Shown here piece by piece: positions 25,568-32,619 of a stretch of 32,619 nucleotides of DNA. A program made the position numbers and the translations under genes. Positions within the stretch are counted from its first letter, which is position 1. Every line of letters begins with the position of its first letter. This DNA comes from Hoylesella shahii DSM 15611 = JCM 12083. Its GTDB lineage: Bacteria > Bacteroidota > Bacteroidia > Bacteroidales > Bacteroidaceae. A model generated the notes under the pieces. That model searched no databases, was not told the origin of the DNA, and was given only the letters and a program-made list of their open reading frames with translations. The DNA is taken from NCBI RefSeq assembly GCF_000613445.1, contig NZ_BAIZ01000036.1, positions 1-32,619 on the forward strand, given 5' to 3'.

Positions 25568-25936
25568 ATGCCTTGTTGTGGGCATTGTGATATGCTTTAC
25601 AGTGACATCGCCATCAAAGTGTTGTTAAAGGTGGTTAGTGCCTTTCTGTTTTGCATTAAAACAATGCAACAAAGAAACTTATCAGCAATACAAAATATTG
25701 ACGATTTTTTCTTATCGAGCCACGTTCTTCACCAAAAAACCGATACAACACTGTGCAAGAGACTGCGTAAACTGTGTGGTGAATATGCTTATTTCAAGGA
25801 AAATGTCGCAATTGGGTACACGTTTCGCTCACTAGCTGTTTGTAGCGAACATCACTCGCAATGCCTTTTGTTACATTTACAGGTAATAGGGCAGGGAAGA
25901 AAAGAAACAAAGATAAGTCTTAATTTTAAATACTGA
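25568..25936 (+). CDS. Uncertain 122-codon ORF
   Basis: An ATG (MPCCGHCDMLYSDIAIKVLL...) lies about 20 nt past a predicted start point, and the frame ends 4 bp before the next gene. Those positions favour a gene. Against it, the composition is rich in Cys and His, and I recognise no motif or family. It may equally be a long untranslated leader of the lipoprotein gene. Confidence 0.25.
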   Translation: MPCCGHCDMLYSDIAIKVLLKVVSAFLFCIKTMQQRNLSAIQNIDDFFLSSHVLHQKTDTTLCKRLRKLCGEYAYFKENVAIGYTFRSLAVCSEHHSQCLLLHLQVIGQGRKETKISLNFKY

Positions 25937-25940
25937 CAGC

Positions 25941-26665
25941 ATGAAAAGAACATTTAAACAAATGATGATGCTGCTTTTTGCAGCTTTGATGTTAGCACAA
26001 TGTGCTCAGCACGAAGACAAAACCCTACGTATCAGAGGCAAGCTAACAGGTGTGAAAGATTCGTTGCTCTTTGCCATAACAGGCGTAGAGAATGGCGAAC
26101 CTGTGTTTAAGGATACTACCGTGTGCACAAAGAACGGCGAGTTTGATTTGACTATATCGCTCGACAGTGTGTGTTTGATGGAGGTTATCGATGGTGCAAA
26201 CGACAGAAATCATCGCTATGTGGGATTTTATGCTTTGGCTGTTCCTGGCGAAGAAATGGTTTTGGAAGGCGACATCAATAAGGATGGCGCTTTGGAGGTA
26301 GCGAAGTTTATCGCCAATTAAACGAGGTGGAAAAGGCTATTCAGCCTGTTAACCTTGAAATGAGGCAGATGGCGCAACAATTCGATAGTCTGGTGCATTG
26401 CAAAGAGTTTACCGAAGAACTTGAAAAGCAATACAGCGAGCGTGGCGTAACGCTCTATAATAAGTTGGAAGCAACTGCTTTTGTTTTTGCTAAAATGCAT
26501 CCCAACATGGAGGCTGCTGTGATTTTGATAAACTATTTGGACGTTGATGCTGCCAAGAAATTGGTTAAGTTGCTCCATCCTAGCGTGCTTAAAGGGCGAA
26601 TGAAGTCGTTTGTAGACCCACGTATCAATTTGCCTAGCATGCAGACTGTGCCTTACGACGAATAG
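25941..26665 (+). CDS. DUF4369-like lipoprotein, apparent frameshift
   Basis: MKRTFKQMMMLLFAALMLAQ followed by C gives a lipoprotein signal. The first 120 residues (LRIRGKLTGVKDSLLFAIT, then CTKNGEFDLTISLDSVC) look like the beta-rich DUF4369 domain of Bacteroidetes surface lipoproteins, often N-terminal to a helical or thioredoxin domain. As printed, the frame stops at 26321 (AKFIAN). Restoring one T in the TTT at 26307-26309 reads AKFYRQLNEVEKAIQPVNLE and continues through a helical region to 26665, about 241 residues in all, with no thioredoxin domain. Function is unknown. The second half has no start codon context of its own, so a split gene is less likely than an indel. Confidence 0.7.
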
Positions 26666-26815
26666 CGTGATTGGCTTTTGGGCCAGCATTTAGTAAACCC
26701 TACTATGGTTATTGGTCCGTTTCTTAAGCAAAAGAGCAGTGATGTCTGCATTGACTTACAAAGAAGCGGGCCAACAACCACTATAAAAAAGATTGTATTT
26801 GTTAACGATTTGAAT

Positions 26816-27626
26816 ATGAGAAATATATTGTTGGTATTGGCGTTTTTGCTCAAGCCTTTCAAGTATGGCGCAAAAAACCGAAAAAGGGAATTTTATTACG
26901 AAGACAAACGTTATGCCTGGGGGTTATAACTTTTGGGTTTACACACCCAACGAGTACGAAATAGATAAGCACCCTTTGCCCCTTGTTATCTTTTTACATG
27001 GTGCTAGCCTCTGTGGCAATAATCTGCAACGGGTGCGTAGATATGGTGTGCTCGATGCAATAGACCGTGGAAAGATTATCCCAACGCTTGTTATTGCACC
27101 TCAAAACCCTGGTGGTGCATGGAGTCCGCAAAAGATTAACGACTTGTTAGAGTGGACTAAGGCTAACTATATGGTAGACACCACACGTGTTTATGTGCTG
27201 GGGATGAGTCTTGGCGGATATGGAACAATGGACTTTGTGGCTGTTTATCCCGAGAAAGTGGCGGCTGCGATGGCGCTCTGTGGTGGCTGTTCGCGCAACG
27301 ATATTAGTGGAATAGGCAAGGTGCCGATGTGGATTATGCACGGTACTGCCGATAGAGCTGTGTCGGTGAAGCAATCTGAGGTGGTGGTTAATAAGCTTAA
27401 AGAGCAGGGCAACGACAAACTACTGCGCTACGACTGGGTGCAGGGTGGGTCGCATGGGTTGTTGGCTCGCCTGTTTTATCTGCAAAAAACTTACGATTGG
27501 CTGTTTTCGCATTCGCTAAACGATAAGCCAAGAACGGTGGATAGGCATTTTGAGATAAGTCGCGAAGACATTAACCAAACTTATCAAGAGTTAAGGAGAT
27601 TGCCTTCGTGGTATGATAACGATTGA
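26816..27626 (+). CDS. Esterase/dienelactone-hydrolase-like alpha/beta hydrolase, indel in signal peptide
   Basis: The enzyme frame contains PLVIFLHGASLCG (oxyanion region), VLGMSLGGYGTMDF with nucleophile serine in GMSLGG, IMHGTADRAVSV (acid) and GGSHGLLARLF (histidine), a complete catalytic triad of the PHB-depolymerase/phospholipase-carboxylesterase type. A clean frame could start at ATG 26865 (MAQKTEKGNF, 253 residues). However, the ATG at 26816 encodes MRNILLVLAF in another frame. Removing one T from the T5 run at 26843-26847 joins them as MRNILLVLAFCSSLSSMAQK, a proper signal peptide ending at S-M-A-Q. So the native protein is probably exported and about 269 residues long. The substrate is unknown; an ester of a carbohydrate or a short acyl chain is plausible. 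Confidence 0.8.
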
Positions 27627-27698
27627 CGAGGGAACTGTTTTGTGGATGTTACTCTAAAGAGCGATAAGGAAGTAATGAGCAAAAGTTTTTAAAAACAC

Positions 27699-27740
27699 TG
27701 GCGATACCATGCCATTCAGCGTGGTATCGCCATTGTTTTT
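27699..27740. terminator. Bidirectional terminator
   Basis: A 12-bp stem (27699-27710 with 27721-27732; TGGCGATACCA paired with TGGTATCGCCA) with a 10-nt loop. It is followed by TTGTTTTTT on the plus strand and GTGTTTTT on the minus strand. It lies between the convergent esterase gene and the last gene of the Phe/Tyr operon. Confidence 0.8.
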
Positions 27741-27821
27741 TGTGTGTTTTTGCTTCAAAGTAAAGCTTAATGCTGAGGGAAAAACGTTTTTGAGCCCTTT
27801 CAATACTAGCTCAACGCCTTA

Positions 27822-28610
27822 TTACGAAGTCTTTTGACCATGTATATTTGTTCTTATCTTGGTGAGATATTGTTTCATCGCCTCGGCGTCTTTATCGTTA
27901 ATGATGTCGAGAAGAGCGTTCAGTTCGTCGCGAATATGTCCCACTTGTTCGGCAGTATAGGGATTAAAGAGAATTTCGCGCAGCAAAAAATCGTCTTCGC
28001 CAAGCACCCCTCGTGCAATATTAAGATGGCGTTTAAAAGTTGTTCCAGGTGCATCCTGCGGTTTCATCACTGCAGCAAACACAAAAGTGCTAACGAAAGG
28101 GATGCTTAGAGAATAGGCAACAGTGCGGTCGTGTTCTTCAAACGTGTACTCGTGAATGTTTAATCCCAGCTTGTTATACAGGTCGCGAAAGAAGATGCGC
28201 CCCATATAGTCGCCCTCGGCAATGATGATAGCATTCTCGTTGCTAAGTTGATTGAGGTTGGCAAAAGTGGGTCCAAACATGGGGTGTGATGAAACAAAGG
28301 GATGATTGCAGCCTTCGTAAAACTCGCGCAGTCCTGTTTTAACCGATGCAATGTCGCTCACGATGCACTGTTGTGGCAAGAAAGGCATCACCGCTCGAAA
28401 GGCTTCGATGGTGTATTTCATTGTAACGGCATTGATAAGCAGTTGCGGTTCAAACTGTTTCACCTCTTCTAATGATGAGAACCGGGCACAGTTGTAGGTA
28501 AATCTCATTCTTTGCGGCTCTTGGTCGTACACAGCCACCTCGTGTTCGAAGCTTAGCAGGTCGGTGAAGAAGCTCCCCATCTTGCCTGCACCCAAAATTA
28601 AAATCCTCAT
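27822..28610 (-). CDS. tyrA: Prephenate dehydrogenase
   Basis: 262 residues. Oxidatively decarboxylates prephenate to 4-hydroxyphenylpyruvate, the tyrosine branch. The Rossmann motif ILGAGKMGSFF (5-15) opens the NAD(P) domain. Prephenate-site features include SDIASVKTGLREF and SSHPMFGPTFA (HPMFGP). It is shorter than enterobacterial TyrA because it lacks a fused chorismate mutase, which is instead on the DAHP synthase 5 bp upstream. Last gene of the operon. Confidence 0.9.
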   Translation of the reverse strand: MRILILGAGKMGSFFTDLLSFEHEVAVYDQEPQRMRFTYNCARFSSLEEVKQFEPQLLINAVTMKYTIEAFRAVMPFLPQQCIVSDIASVKTGLREFYEGCNHPFVSSHPMFGPTFANLNQLSNENAIIIAEGDYMGRIFFRDLYNKLGLNIHEYTFEEHDRTVAYSLSIPFVSTFVFAAVMKPQDAPGTTFKRHLNIARGVLGEDDFLLREILFNPYTAEQVGHIRDELNALLDIINDKDAEAMKQYLTKIRTNIHGQKTS

Positions 28611-28615
28611 TTTAG

Positions 28616-29678
28616 TTACTTGTTTATAATTTCCATTTGCTGTCTAACCGACTCTTCGTGTACACTTTCGAACACTGTAGCCACAAATTCGGGGCTCATT
28701 CCGCATAAAGCGCCTTGTGCACCACGCTTTTCAAGAATCTCATTATATCTACTTGCTTGAAAAACAGTCATGTTATGTTCCTTTTTATATTGTCCAATCT
28801 GTCTGCAAACACGCATGCGCTTAGCTAGCAGTTCCATCAATTGGTTGTCTAAGTCGTCTATTTGGTGTCGCAGTTGGGTGATACCTTCTTGTATTAAGCT
28901 CTTATCTCGCACAATGAGCAACGACAGGATATAATCCAAAACGTCTGGAGTAACCTGTTGTTTGGCATCGCTCCAAGCCTTGTCGGGGTTGCAATGGCTT
29001 TCTACAATTAGTCCGTCGAAGCCCAAATCCATAGCCTGTTGGCATAGCGGAGCAATCAGTTCGCGTCTTCCACCGATATGACTAGGGTCGCAGATGATGG
29101 GCAAAGCAGGTATGCGTCGGCGCAGTTCTAGGGGGATTTGCCACATTGGCGAATTGCGATACATCTTATTATCGTAGCTAGAAAAACCTCGATGTATGGC
29201 TGCCAAACGCTTAACGCCAGCCTGATTGATGCGTTCCATGCCACCAATCCACAGTTCTAGGTCGGGGTTTACGGGGTTTTTCACCAGTACGGGTAAGTCT
29301 AATCCTCGCATACAATCGGCCAAAGCTTGCATGGCAAATGGGTTTGCCGAGGTGCGTGCGCCAATCCAAAGGATGTCTATATTGTGTTTAAGGCATAGTT
29401 CCACATGTTCGGGTGTGGCCACTTCTGTAGCAATAAGCATGCCTGTTTCAGCTTTTACTTGTTCGAGCCATGGCAAAGCGGTTTTGCCGTTGCCTTCAAA
29501 CCCACCTGGTTTTGTGCGTGGTTTCCAAGCACCAGCCTGAAAATGTGGCATCCTTTTGTGCCAAAGCGCGAGCAGCTTGCATCACTTGCTCTTCAGTCTC
29601 GGCCGAACAGGGTCCAGCCATCACCACTGGGCGTTCGTTATCGCTGGGTAGGTTAAGGGGTAATAAGTCTAGTTCCAT
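28616..29678 (-). CDS. DAHP synthase/chorismate mutase fusion, apparent frameshift
   Basis: The N-terminal domain condenses PEP and erythrose-4-phosphate; the C-terminal domain turns chorismate into prephenate. The 60-codon first frame opens MELDLLPLNLPSDNERPVVM and includes AGPCSAE. The main frame continues AGAWKPRTKPGGFEGNGK, then TEVATPEHVELCL, PVLVKNP and ICDPSHIGGRREL, all DAHP-synthase motifs. A helical chorismate mutase domain follows from about residue 265 (QLRHQIDDLDNQLMELLAKR, with MRVCRQIGQYK). The frames join as DATFQAGAWKPRTK, about 353 residues, if one A is removed from the A4 run at 29540-29543 on the plus strand. As printed the protein would lose its first catalytic segment. 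Fusion with chorismate mutase is typical of Bacteroidetes and allows feedback by the Phe/Tyr branch. Confidence 0.88.
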
Positions 29679-29686
29679 GTCTTTAT

Positions 29687-30910
29687 TTAGCTGTTTTGTT
29701 GTTCAATAATGGGTTTGTTGTCTTGTTTGCTTGTAATTCTTTGCAAAGCCTCTTGCATGCGGGCTTCATTTGCGCATAAAGAGAGTCGCACATAACGTTT
29801 GCCGTTGCTGCCAAAGATAAATCCTGGAGCAACGAAAATGCCGTGTTGATGCAGCAGATGTTCGGTGAGTTGCTCGGCATCGGTGATGCTCTCGGGTATT
29901 TTTCCCCAAAGAAACAGTCCCGTTTGCTGTGGGGCGAATGTGCAACCTATGGCCTTCATAATCTTTTCAGCAATCACTCGGCGGCGCTGATACACCTCCT
30001 TATTATAATAGGTGTGCCATTCTGTGGTGTTACCTGTTATCGCCTCGGCTGCTGCGAGCTGAATACCACGAAACGTTCCACTGTCAATGTTGGTCTTAAC
30101 TTTAAGCATCCATTGCACCCATGTGGCGTTGGTTACGCACATTCCCACGCGCCAACCAGGCATGTTGTGGCTTTTGCTCAGCGAGTTTAGTTCGATGCAG
30201 CAGTCTTTGGCACCGTCTACTTGCATGATAGACCTAGGTTTGTTGGTCAAGATTAGCGAGTAAGGGTTATCGTTCACCACCACTATGTTGTGCGTTTGGG
30301 CAAATTCCACCAGTCGTTCGTAGGTCTTCATCATGGGTTTTCCGCCAGTGGGCATGTGTGGATAGTTGGTCCATAGCAGTTTAACGCCACTTAAATCCAT
30401 GTCATTCAGCTCATCAAAGTTGGGTTGCCATTGGTTTTCTTCGCGCAGGTTATAATTCAACACCTCAACGCCAAGCAATCTACTAAGTGCTGTATAAGTG
30501 GGATAACCCGGGTTAGGCACCAGCACTTTATCGCCCACGTTGGCAAAAGCAAGGGTTATGTGCAGAATCCCTTCTTTACTTCCGATAAGTGGCATCACCT
30601 CGTTCTGTGGGTTAACGTCCACCCCATACCATCTTTTATAATGTGTGGCCATTGCCTCTAGCAGTTGCGGAGTGCCCTTTGTGGGTTGATATCCGTGTGT
30701 ATCTTCGCGCTGTGCCACCTCACATAATTTGGCTATAGTATTGGCAGAAGGGGGTAAATCGGGCGACCCAATGGCCAAACTAATGATGTCGTTGCCTTCG
30801 GATACAAGCTGTGCCACCTCTTTTAGCTTTCTGCTAAAATAGTATTCTTGCACAAAATCTAGTCTTTGTGCAGGCTTTATGTTAAGTGTCTTGTTGTTTC
30901 CCATCTTCAT
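29687..30910 (-). CDS. Class I PLP aminotransferase, Phe/Tyr operon
   Basis: 407 residues of the aspartate-aminotransferase fold. Motifs include PNPGYPTYTALSRLLG, WTNYPHMPTGG, VVNDNPYSLI and NSLSKSHNMPGWRVGM with the PLP-binding lysine, and the C-terminal KRYVRLSLC with the substrate-carboxylate arginine. In this operon it most likely transaminates phenylpyruvate and 4-hydroxyphenylpyruvate, or prephenate, completing Phe and Tyr synthesis; close relatives are DapL/AlaA-like, so specificity is inferred from context. Its start overlaps the pheA end by 29 bp; a second ATG two codons in is equally possible. It is 8 bp upstream of the DAHP synthase gene. Confidence 0.86.
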   Translation of the reverse strand: MKMGNNKTLNIKPAQRLDFVQEYYFSRKLKEVAQLVSEGNDIISLAIGSPDLPPSANTIAKLCEVAQREDTHGYQPTKGTPQLLEAMATHYKRWYGVDVNPQNEVMPLIGSKEGILHITLAFANVGDKVLVPNPGYPTYTALSRLLGVEVLNYNLREENQWQPNFDELNDMDLSGVKLLWTNYPHMPTGGKPMMKTYERLVEFAQTHNIVVVNDNPYSLILTNKPRSIMQVDGAKDCCIELNSLSKSHNMPGWRVGMCVTNATWVQWMLKVKTNIDSGTFRGIQLAAAEAITGNTTEWHTYYNKEVYQRRRVIAEKIMKAIGCTFAPQQTGLFLWGKIPESITDAEQLTEHLLHQHGIFVAPGFIFGSNGKRYVRLSLCANEARMQEALQRITSKQDNKPIIEQQNS

Positions 30911-31727
30911 ATTCTCCTAAAATCTTTAGTTTTTTGGTAAGTGGAACGATGGCGTCTATACTTTGGTGATAACGAGTGATGTTGTCGAACTTAACATCAA
31001 CGTAGAACATATATTCCCATTCGTGGCCGATAATGGGCAACGATTGTATTTTGGTGAGATTGATGCTGTAGAACGAAAGAATGGTAAGCACTTTCGATAA
31101 GCTACCCTCTTCGTGAGGAAGTGAGAACACCAAACTGGCTTTGTTGGCATTTTCCCAGGGTCTAAGACTGCCTGAGCGTTGCGGATGGCACACCACTAGA
31201 AAGCGTGTAAAGTTGTGTTTGTTATCTTCAATATGGTTTTCTAGCACCTTTAGCCCATATAGTTTGGCTGCCGATGCGTTGCAGATGGCGGCCCATCCGC
31301 GTTGTTTTGTTCTAGCAATGAGTTCGGCCGAGCCTGCGGTGTCTTCGGCTTCCACTGCTTTAAGCTTAGGATGATTGGCTAAAAAATCCCTGCATTGCAT
31401 CAAGGCAACAGGATGCGAGTGCACTTCGCTAATCGAATGCCAGTCGTCTTCGGGCAGGCAGCATATAGCATGCTCGATGTGCAGCTTGTGTTCGCCTACG
31501 ATAGATGTTCCCGAGGCGCGCAATAACTCGTAATTGTGCAGCAGCGAACCAGCGATGGTGTTCTCAATAGCCACCATTCCGATAACCGTTGGGTCGTTGG
31601 CAATCTGTCGAAACACTTCTTCAAAGGTGCTGCAATATATGCCTTGCACCTGCTCGTTGCAGAAATATTGGTGAGCGGCAATGTCGTGGAACGAGCCCGC
31701 GATGCCCTGTATGGCAATTCTCTTCAT
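30882..31727 (-). CDS. pheA: Prephenate dehydratase
   Basis: 281 residues from the ATG opening MKRIAIQGIAGSFHDIAAHQYF; an upstream ATG at 31739 would add MITS but abuts the terminator T-run. Converts prephenate to phenylpyruvate. The catalytic domain covers about 1-180, with GMVAIENTIAGSLLHNY and the hallmark HNFTRFLVV (T-R-F). An ACT domain follows (about 190-275: LVFSLPHEEGSLSKVLTILS, then INLTKIQS), which binds phenylalanine for feedback inhibition. It is not fused to chorismate mutase. First gene of the Phe/Tyr operon and directly downstream of the attenuator at 31741-31889. Confidence 0.94.
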   Translation of the reverse strand: MKRIAIQGIAGSFHDIAAHQYFCNEQVQGIYCSTFEEVFRQIANDPTVIGMVAIENTIAGSLLHNYELLRASGTSIVGEHKLHIEHAICCLPEDDWHSISEVHSHPVALMQCRDFLANHPKLKAVEAEDTAGSAELIARTKQRGWAAICNASAAKLYGLKVLENHIEDNKHNFTRFLVVCHPQRSGSLRPWENANKASLVFSLPHEEGSLSKVLTILSFYSINLTKIQSLPIIGHEWEYMFYVDVKFDNITRYHQSIDAIVPLTKKLKILGEYEDGKQQDT

Positions 31728-31740
31728 GCTTGTTATCATA

Positions 31741-31778
31741 AAAAAACATCCCGCCTCAATGTTATTGAAGCGGGATGT
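31741..31778 (-). terminator. Attenuator terminator before pheA (3:4 hairpin)
   Basis: On the minus strand a 15-bp stem (31778-31764 with 31760-31746; ACATCCCGC opposite GCGGGATGT, one G-U pair) has a 3-nt loop and is followed by seven T residues ending at 31740. There is no coding gene upstream whose end it could terminate; the only candidate is the 17-codon leader. Its 5' arm is also the partner of the antiterminator. Confidence 0.85.
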
Positions 31779-31876
31779 GATTGTTATTTTCTTATTATGA
31801 TGTTCACGTTAATAGTTGGCACGCATCTTCCCGCTTTACATTCTTGCTGTAAAGTAAAAGTAATAGAAGTATGCGT
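31766..31876 (-). promoter_or_regulatory. Alternative leader-RNA pairings (1:2 and 2:3)
   Basis: Region 1 (31876-31866, ACGCAT-A-CTTC) pairs with region 2 (31830-31821, GAAGATGCGT): 10 pairs with one bulged A. Region 2' (31836-31829, AAGCGGGA) pairs perfectly with region 3 (31775-31768, TCCCGCTT), the 5' arm of the terminator. Region 1 lies inside the leader-peptide codons just before and within the aromatic run, so a stalled ribosome would mask region 1, free region 2 and allow 2:3 to block the terminator. Confidence 0.7.
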
Positions 31877-31889
31877 TAAAGCTCAACAT
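31836..31889 (-). CDS. Phe/Tyr leader peptide of the pheA operon
   Basis: A 17-codon frame with ATG at 31889 and TAA at 31838-31836 reads MLSFNAYFYYFYFTARM. Four Phe and four Tyr occur in 13 residues, seven of them consecutive (YFYYFYF). The frame starts about 25 nt after the predicted transcription start and ends exactly where the antiterminator strand begins. The genes downstream make Phe and Tyr, so the codon content matches the pathway end products. This is the classic layout of ribosome-mediated attenuation, as in E. coli pheA (whose leader is Phe-only). Not a functional protein; its translation is the sensor. Confidence 0.8.
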   Translation of the reverse strand: MLSFNAYFYYFYFTARM

Positions 31890-31916
31890 ATTGTATTCTT
31901 TCGTTGTTTATTTCTG

Positions 31917-31948
31917 CAAAAGTATCACTTTAATTCTTATTTTCCAAG
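31917..31948 (-). promoter_or_regulatory. pheA operon promoter
   Basis: TACTTTTG (31924-31917 on the minus strand) matches TAnnTTTG exactly. CTTG at 31948-31945 is a good -33 element, 20 nt away. The predicted start at about 31911 gives a leader of about 185 nt to the pheA start at 31727, containing the peptide and hairpins. Confidence 0.7.
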
Positions 31949-32290
31949 AATATCATCACTTTTTTAGTGCAAATCGATATTTTTTATTGGCCTTATACTT
32001 TCTACTTGCCATCAAATGCTTGGTTAATTGGTCTTGTTGGTAGATGTATTCTTTTCTATTTCCTTGTTTTATTTTTTATTGTTGAGAACGCTAGCTTGGA
32101 GTTGGCCTTTGTCTCTCTTGTTCTTTTTTGGGGGGATGGGCGTTTTTTGTGTAGTTGTGGTGTGCTTTCACTAGGACTGATAATTGGTGTTTACGCAAGT
32201 TCTAATGTTTTTAAAGGCCTAAATATTGCAACTTATACACGCGCAAACTTATGGTTGCCACCTTTCAGTGCAATATTTATAGCGAAATAT
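31949..32290. other. Intergenic region between pheA leader and tRNA
   Basis: A GTG-initiated plus-strand frame (31967-32335) encodes a hydrophobic peptide but runs through the tRNA promoter and has no recognisable feature, so I do not call it. Nothing else seen. Confidence 0.4.
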
Positions 32291-32320
32291 TTTGCTATCC
32301 CCCTTTTTTTTCTAACTTTG
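32291..32320 (+). promoter_or_regulatory. tRNA-Arg promoter (TTTG-N18-TAACTTTG)
   Basis: TTTG at 32291-32294 and TAACTTTG at 32313-32320, spacing 18, about 37 nt before the mature tRNA. Confidence 0.75.
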
Positions 32321-32357
32321 CAACCGCAAAACTGAAAGATATAGTATTGTGGGTAAT

Positions 32358-32432
32358 GGTTCCGTAGCTCAGTTGGATTAGAGCAACAGCCTTCTAAGCT
32401 GTGGGTCTTGGGTTCGAACCCCAACGGAATCA
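32358..32432 (+). tRNA. tRNA-Arg (anticodon UCU, reads AGA)
   Basis: A complete cloverleaf. The acceptor stem is GGTTCCG paired with CGGAATC (one G-U), discriminator A. The D arm contains AGCTCAGTTGGATTAGAGC. The anticodon stem is flanked by ACAGC and GCTGT with loop CTTCTAA and anticodon TCT. The T arm is TTGGG-TTCGAAC-CCCAA. The CCA end is not encoded. Own promoter and terminator. Confidence 0.96.
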
Positions 32433-32437
32433 CAAGA

Positions 32438-32468
32438 AGAGGATGCCAATTGTGGTGTCCTCTTTTTT
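32438..32468 (+). terminator. Terminator after tRNA-Arg
   Basis: An 11-bp stem with two G-U pairs (AGAGGATGCCA with TGGTGTCCTCT), a 4-nt loop and then six further T residues, starting 6 nt past the tRNA. Confidence 0.85.
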
Positions 32469-32619
32469 GTTTTGTAGCTATGGGCAACGCCTGTTGGGTG
32501 CTTCTTACGGGTCAGTCCTAAAACCCAGTTGTAAGCTTCCCCCTCATGCACATAATTTCATAAGCCTATACAGGAAGAACGGAATATCCGTCACTCCCCT
32601 AAACTGTGCTCTGAAAGTT

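Noticed and set aside
26327..26665. Separate gene for the second half of the DUF4369-like lipoprotein
   Set aside because: It would need a GTG start with no leader and reads smoothly from the upstream frame when one T is restored.
31967..32335. 122-codon hydrophobic ORF on the plus strand
   Set aside because: It starts at a GTG, runs through the exact TTTG/TAACTTTG promoter of the tRNA and shows no domain or start signal.
32358..32619. Integrated element at the tRNA-Arg
   Set aside because: No repeat of the tRNA 3' end and no integrase are seen in the short flank available.

Overview
The window looks like chromosomal DNA from a Bacteroidales bacterium, most likely Prevotella or a close relative. 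The grounds are promoters of the Bacteroidetes type (TTTG, about 19 nt, then TAnnTTTG), lipoproteins and outer-membrane proteins of Bacteroidetes families, the scarcity of Shine-Dalgarno sequences and moderate GC. No integrase, transposase, phage gene or CRISPR array is visible. All identifications come from reading the sequence; no database search was run.

Layout. 1-798: no gene, two families of short tandem repeats. 799-6061: a stress or RNA-repair module, with a WYL-type regulator (minus) facing an RtcB RNA ligase and a large RING-like/TerD-like protein (plus). Two copies of a palindromic operator lie between regulator and ligase. 6255-9759 (minus): a fucosyltransferase-fold protein and a TPR/PD40/OmpA lipoprotein. 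9963-10562 (minus): rpmA and rplU. 10655-12034: a 1.4 kb gene-free stretch with a 22-bp tandem repeat. 12035-17004 (plus): a two-component system (TPR sensor part, kinase, response regulator) plus an AbgT-like membrane protein. Then aroB (minus), a 990-residue outer-membrane beta-barrel protein (plus), L-serine dehydratase (minus), an RluA-type pseudouridine synthase with a tiny membrane protein (plus), type I asparaginase (minus), a DUF4369-like lipoprotein and a secreted-type esterase (plus).

27822-31727 (minus) is a compact Phe/Tyr operon in the order prephenate dehydratase, aminotransferase, DAHP synthase/chorismate mutase, prephenate dehydrogenase. Upstream lies a complete candidate transcription attenuator: promoter, a 17-residue leader peptide containing YFYYFYF, mutually exclusive 1:2, 2:3 and 3:4 pairings, and a U-rich terminator ending at the first possible pheA start. 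This is the strongest regulatory discovery in the window. A tRNA-Arg(UCU) with its own promoter and terminator closes the window.

A second window-wide observation is an excess of single-base frameshifts. Six otherwise well-preserved genes (OmpA-like lipoprotein, histidine kinase, serine dehydratase, DUF4369 lipoprotein, esterase, DAHP synthase) each need one base added or removed to restore the full protein, mostly in short homopolymer runs. This suggests either consensus errors in the assembly or an unusual burst of recent gene damage. It should be settled before any of these genes is called a pseudogene.
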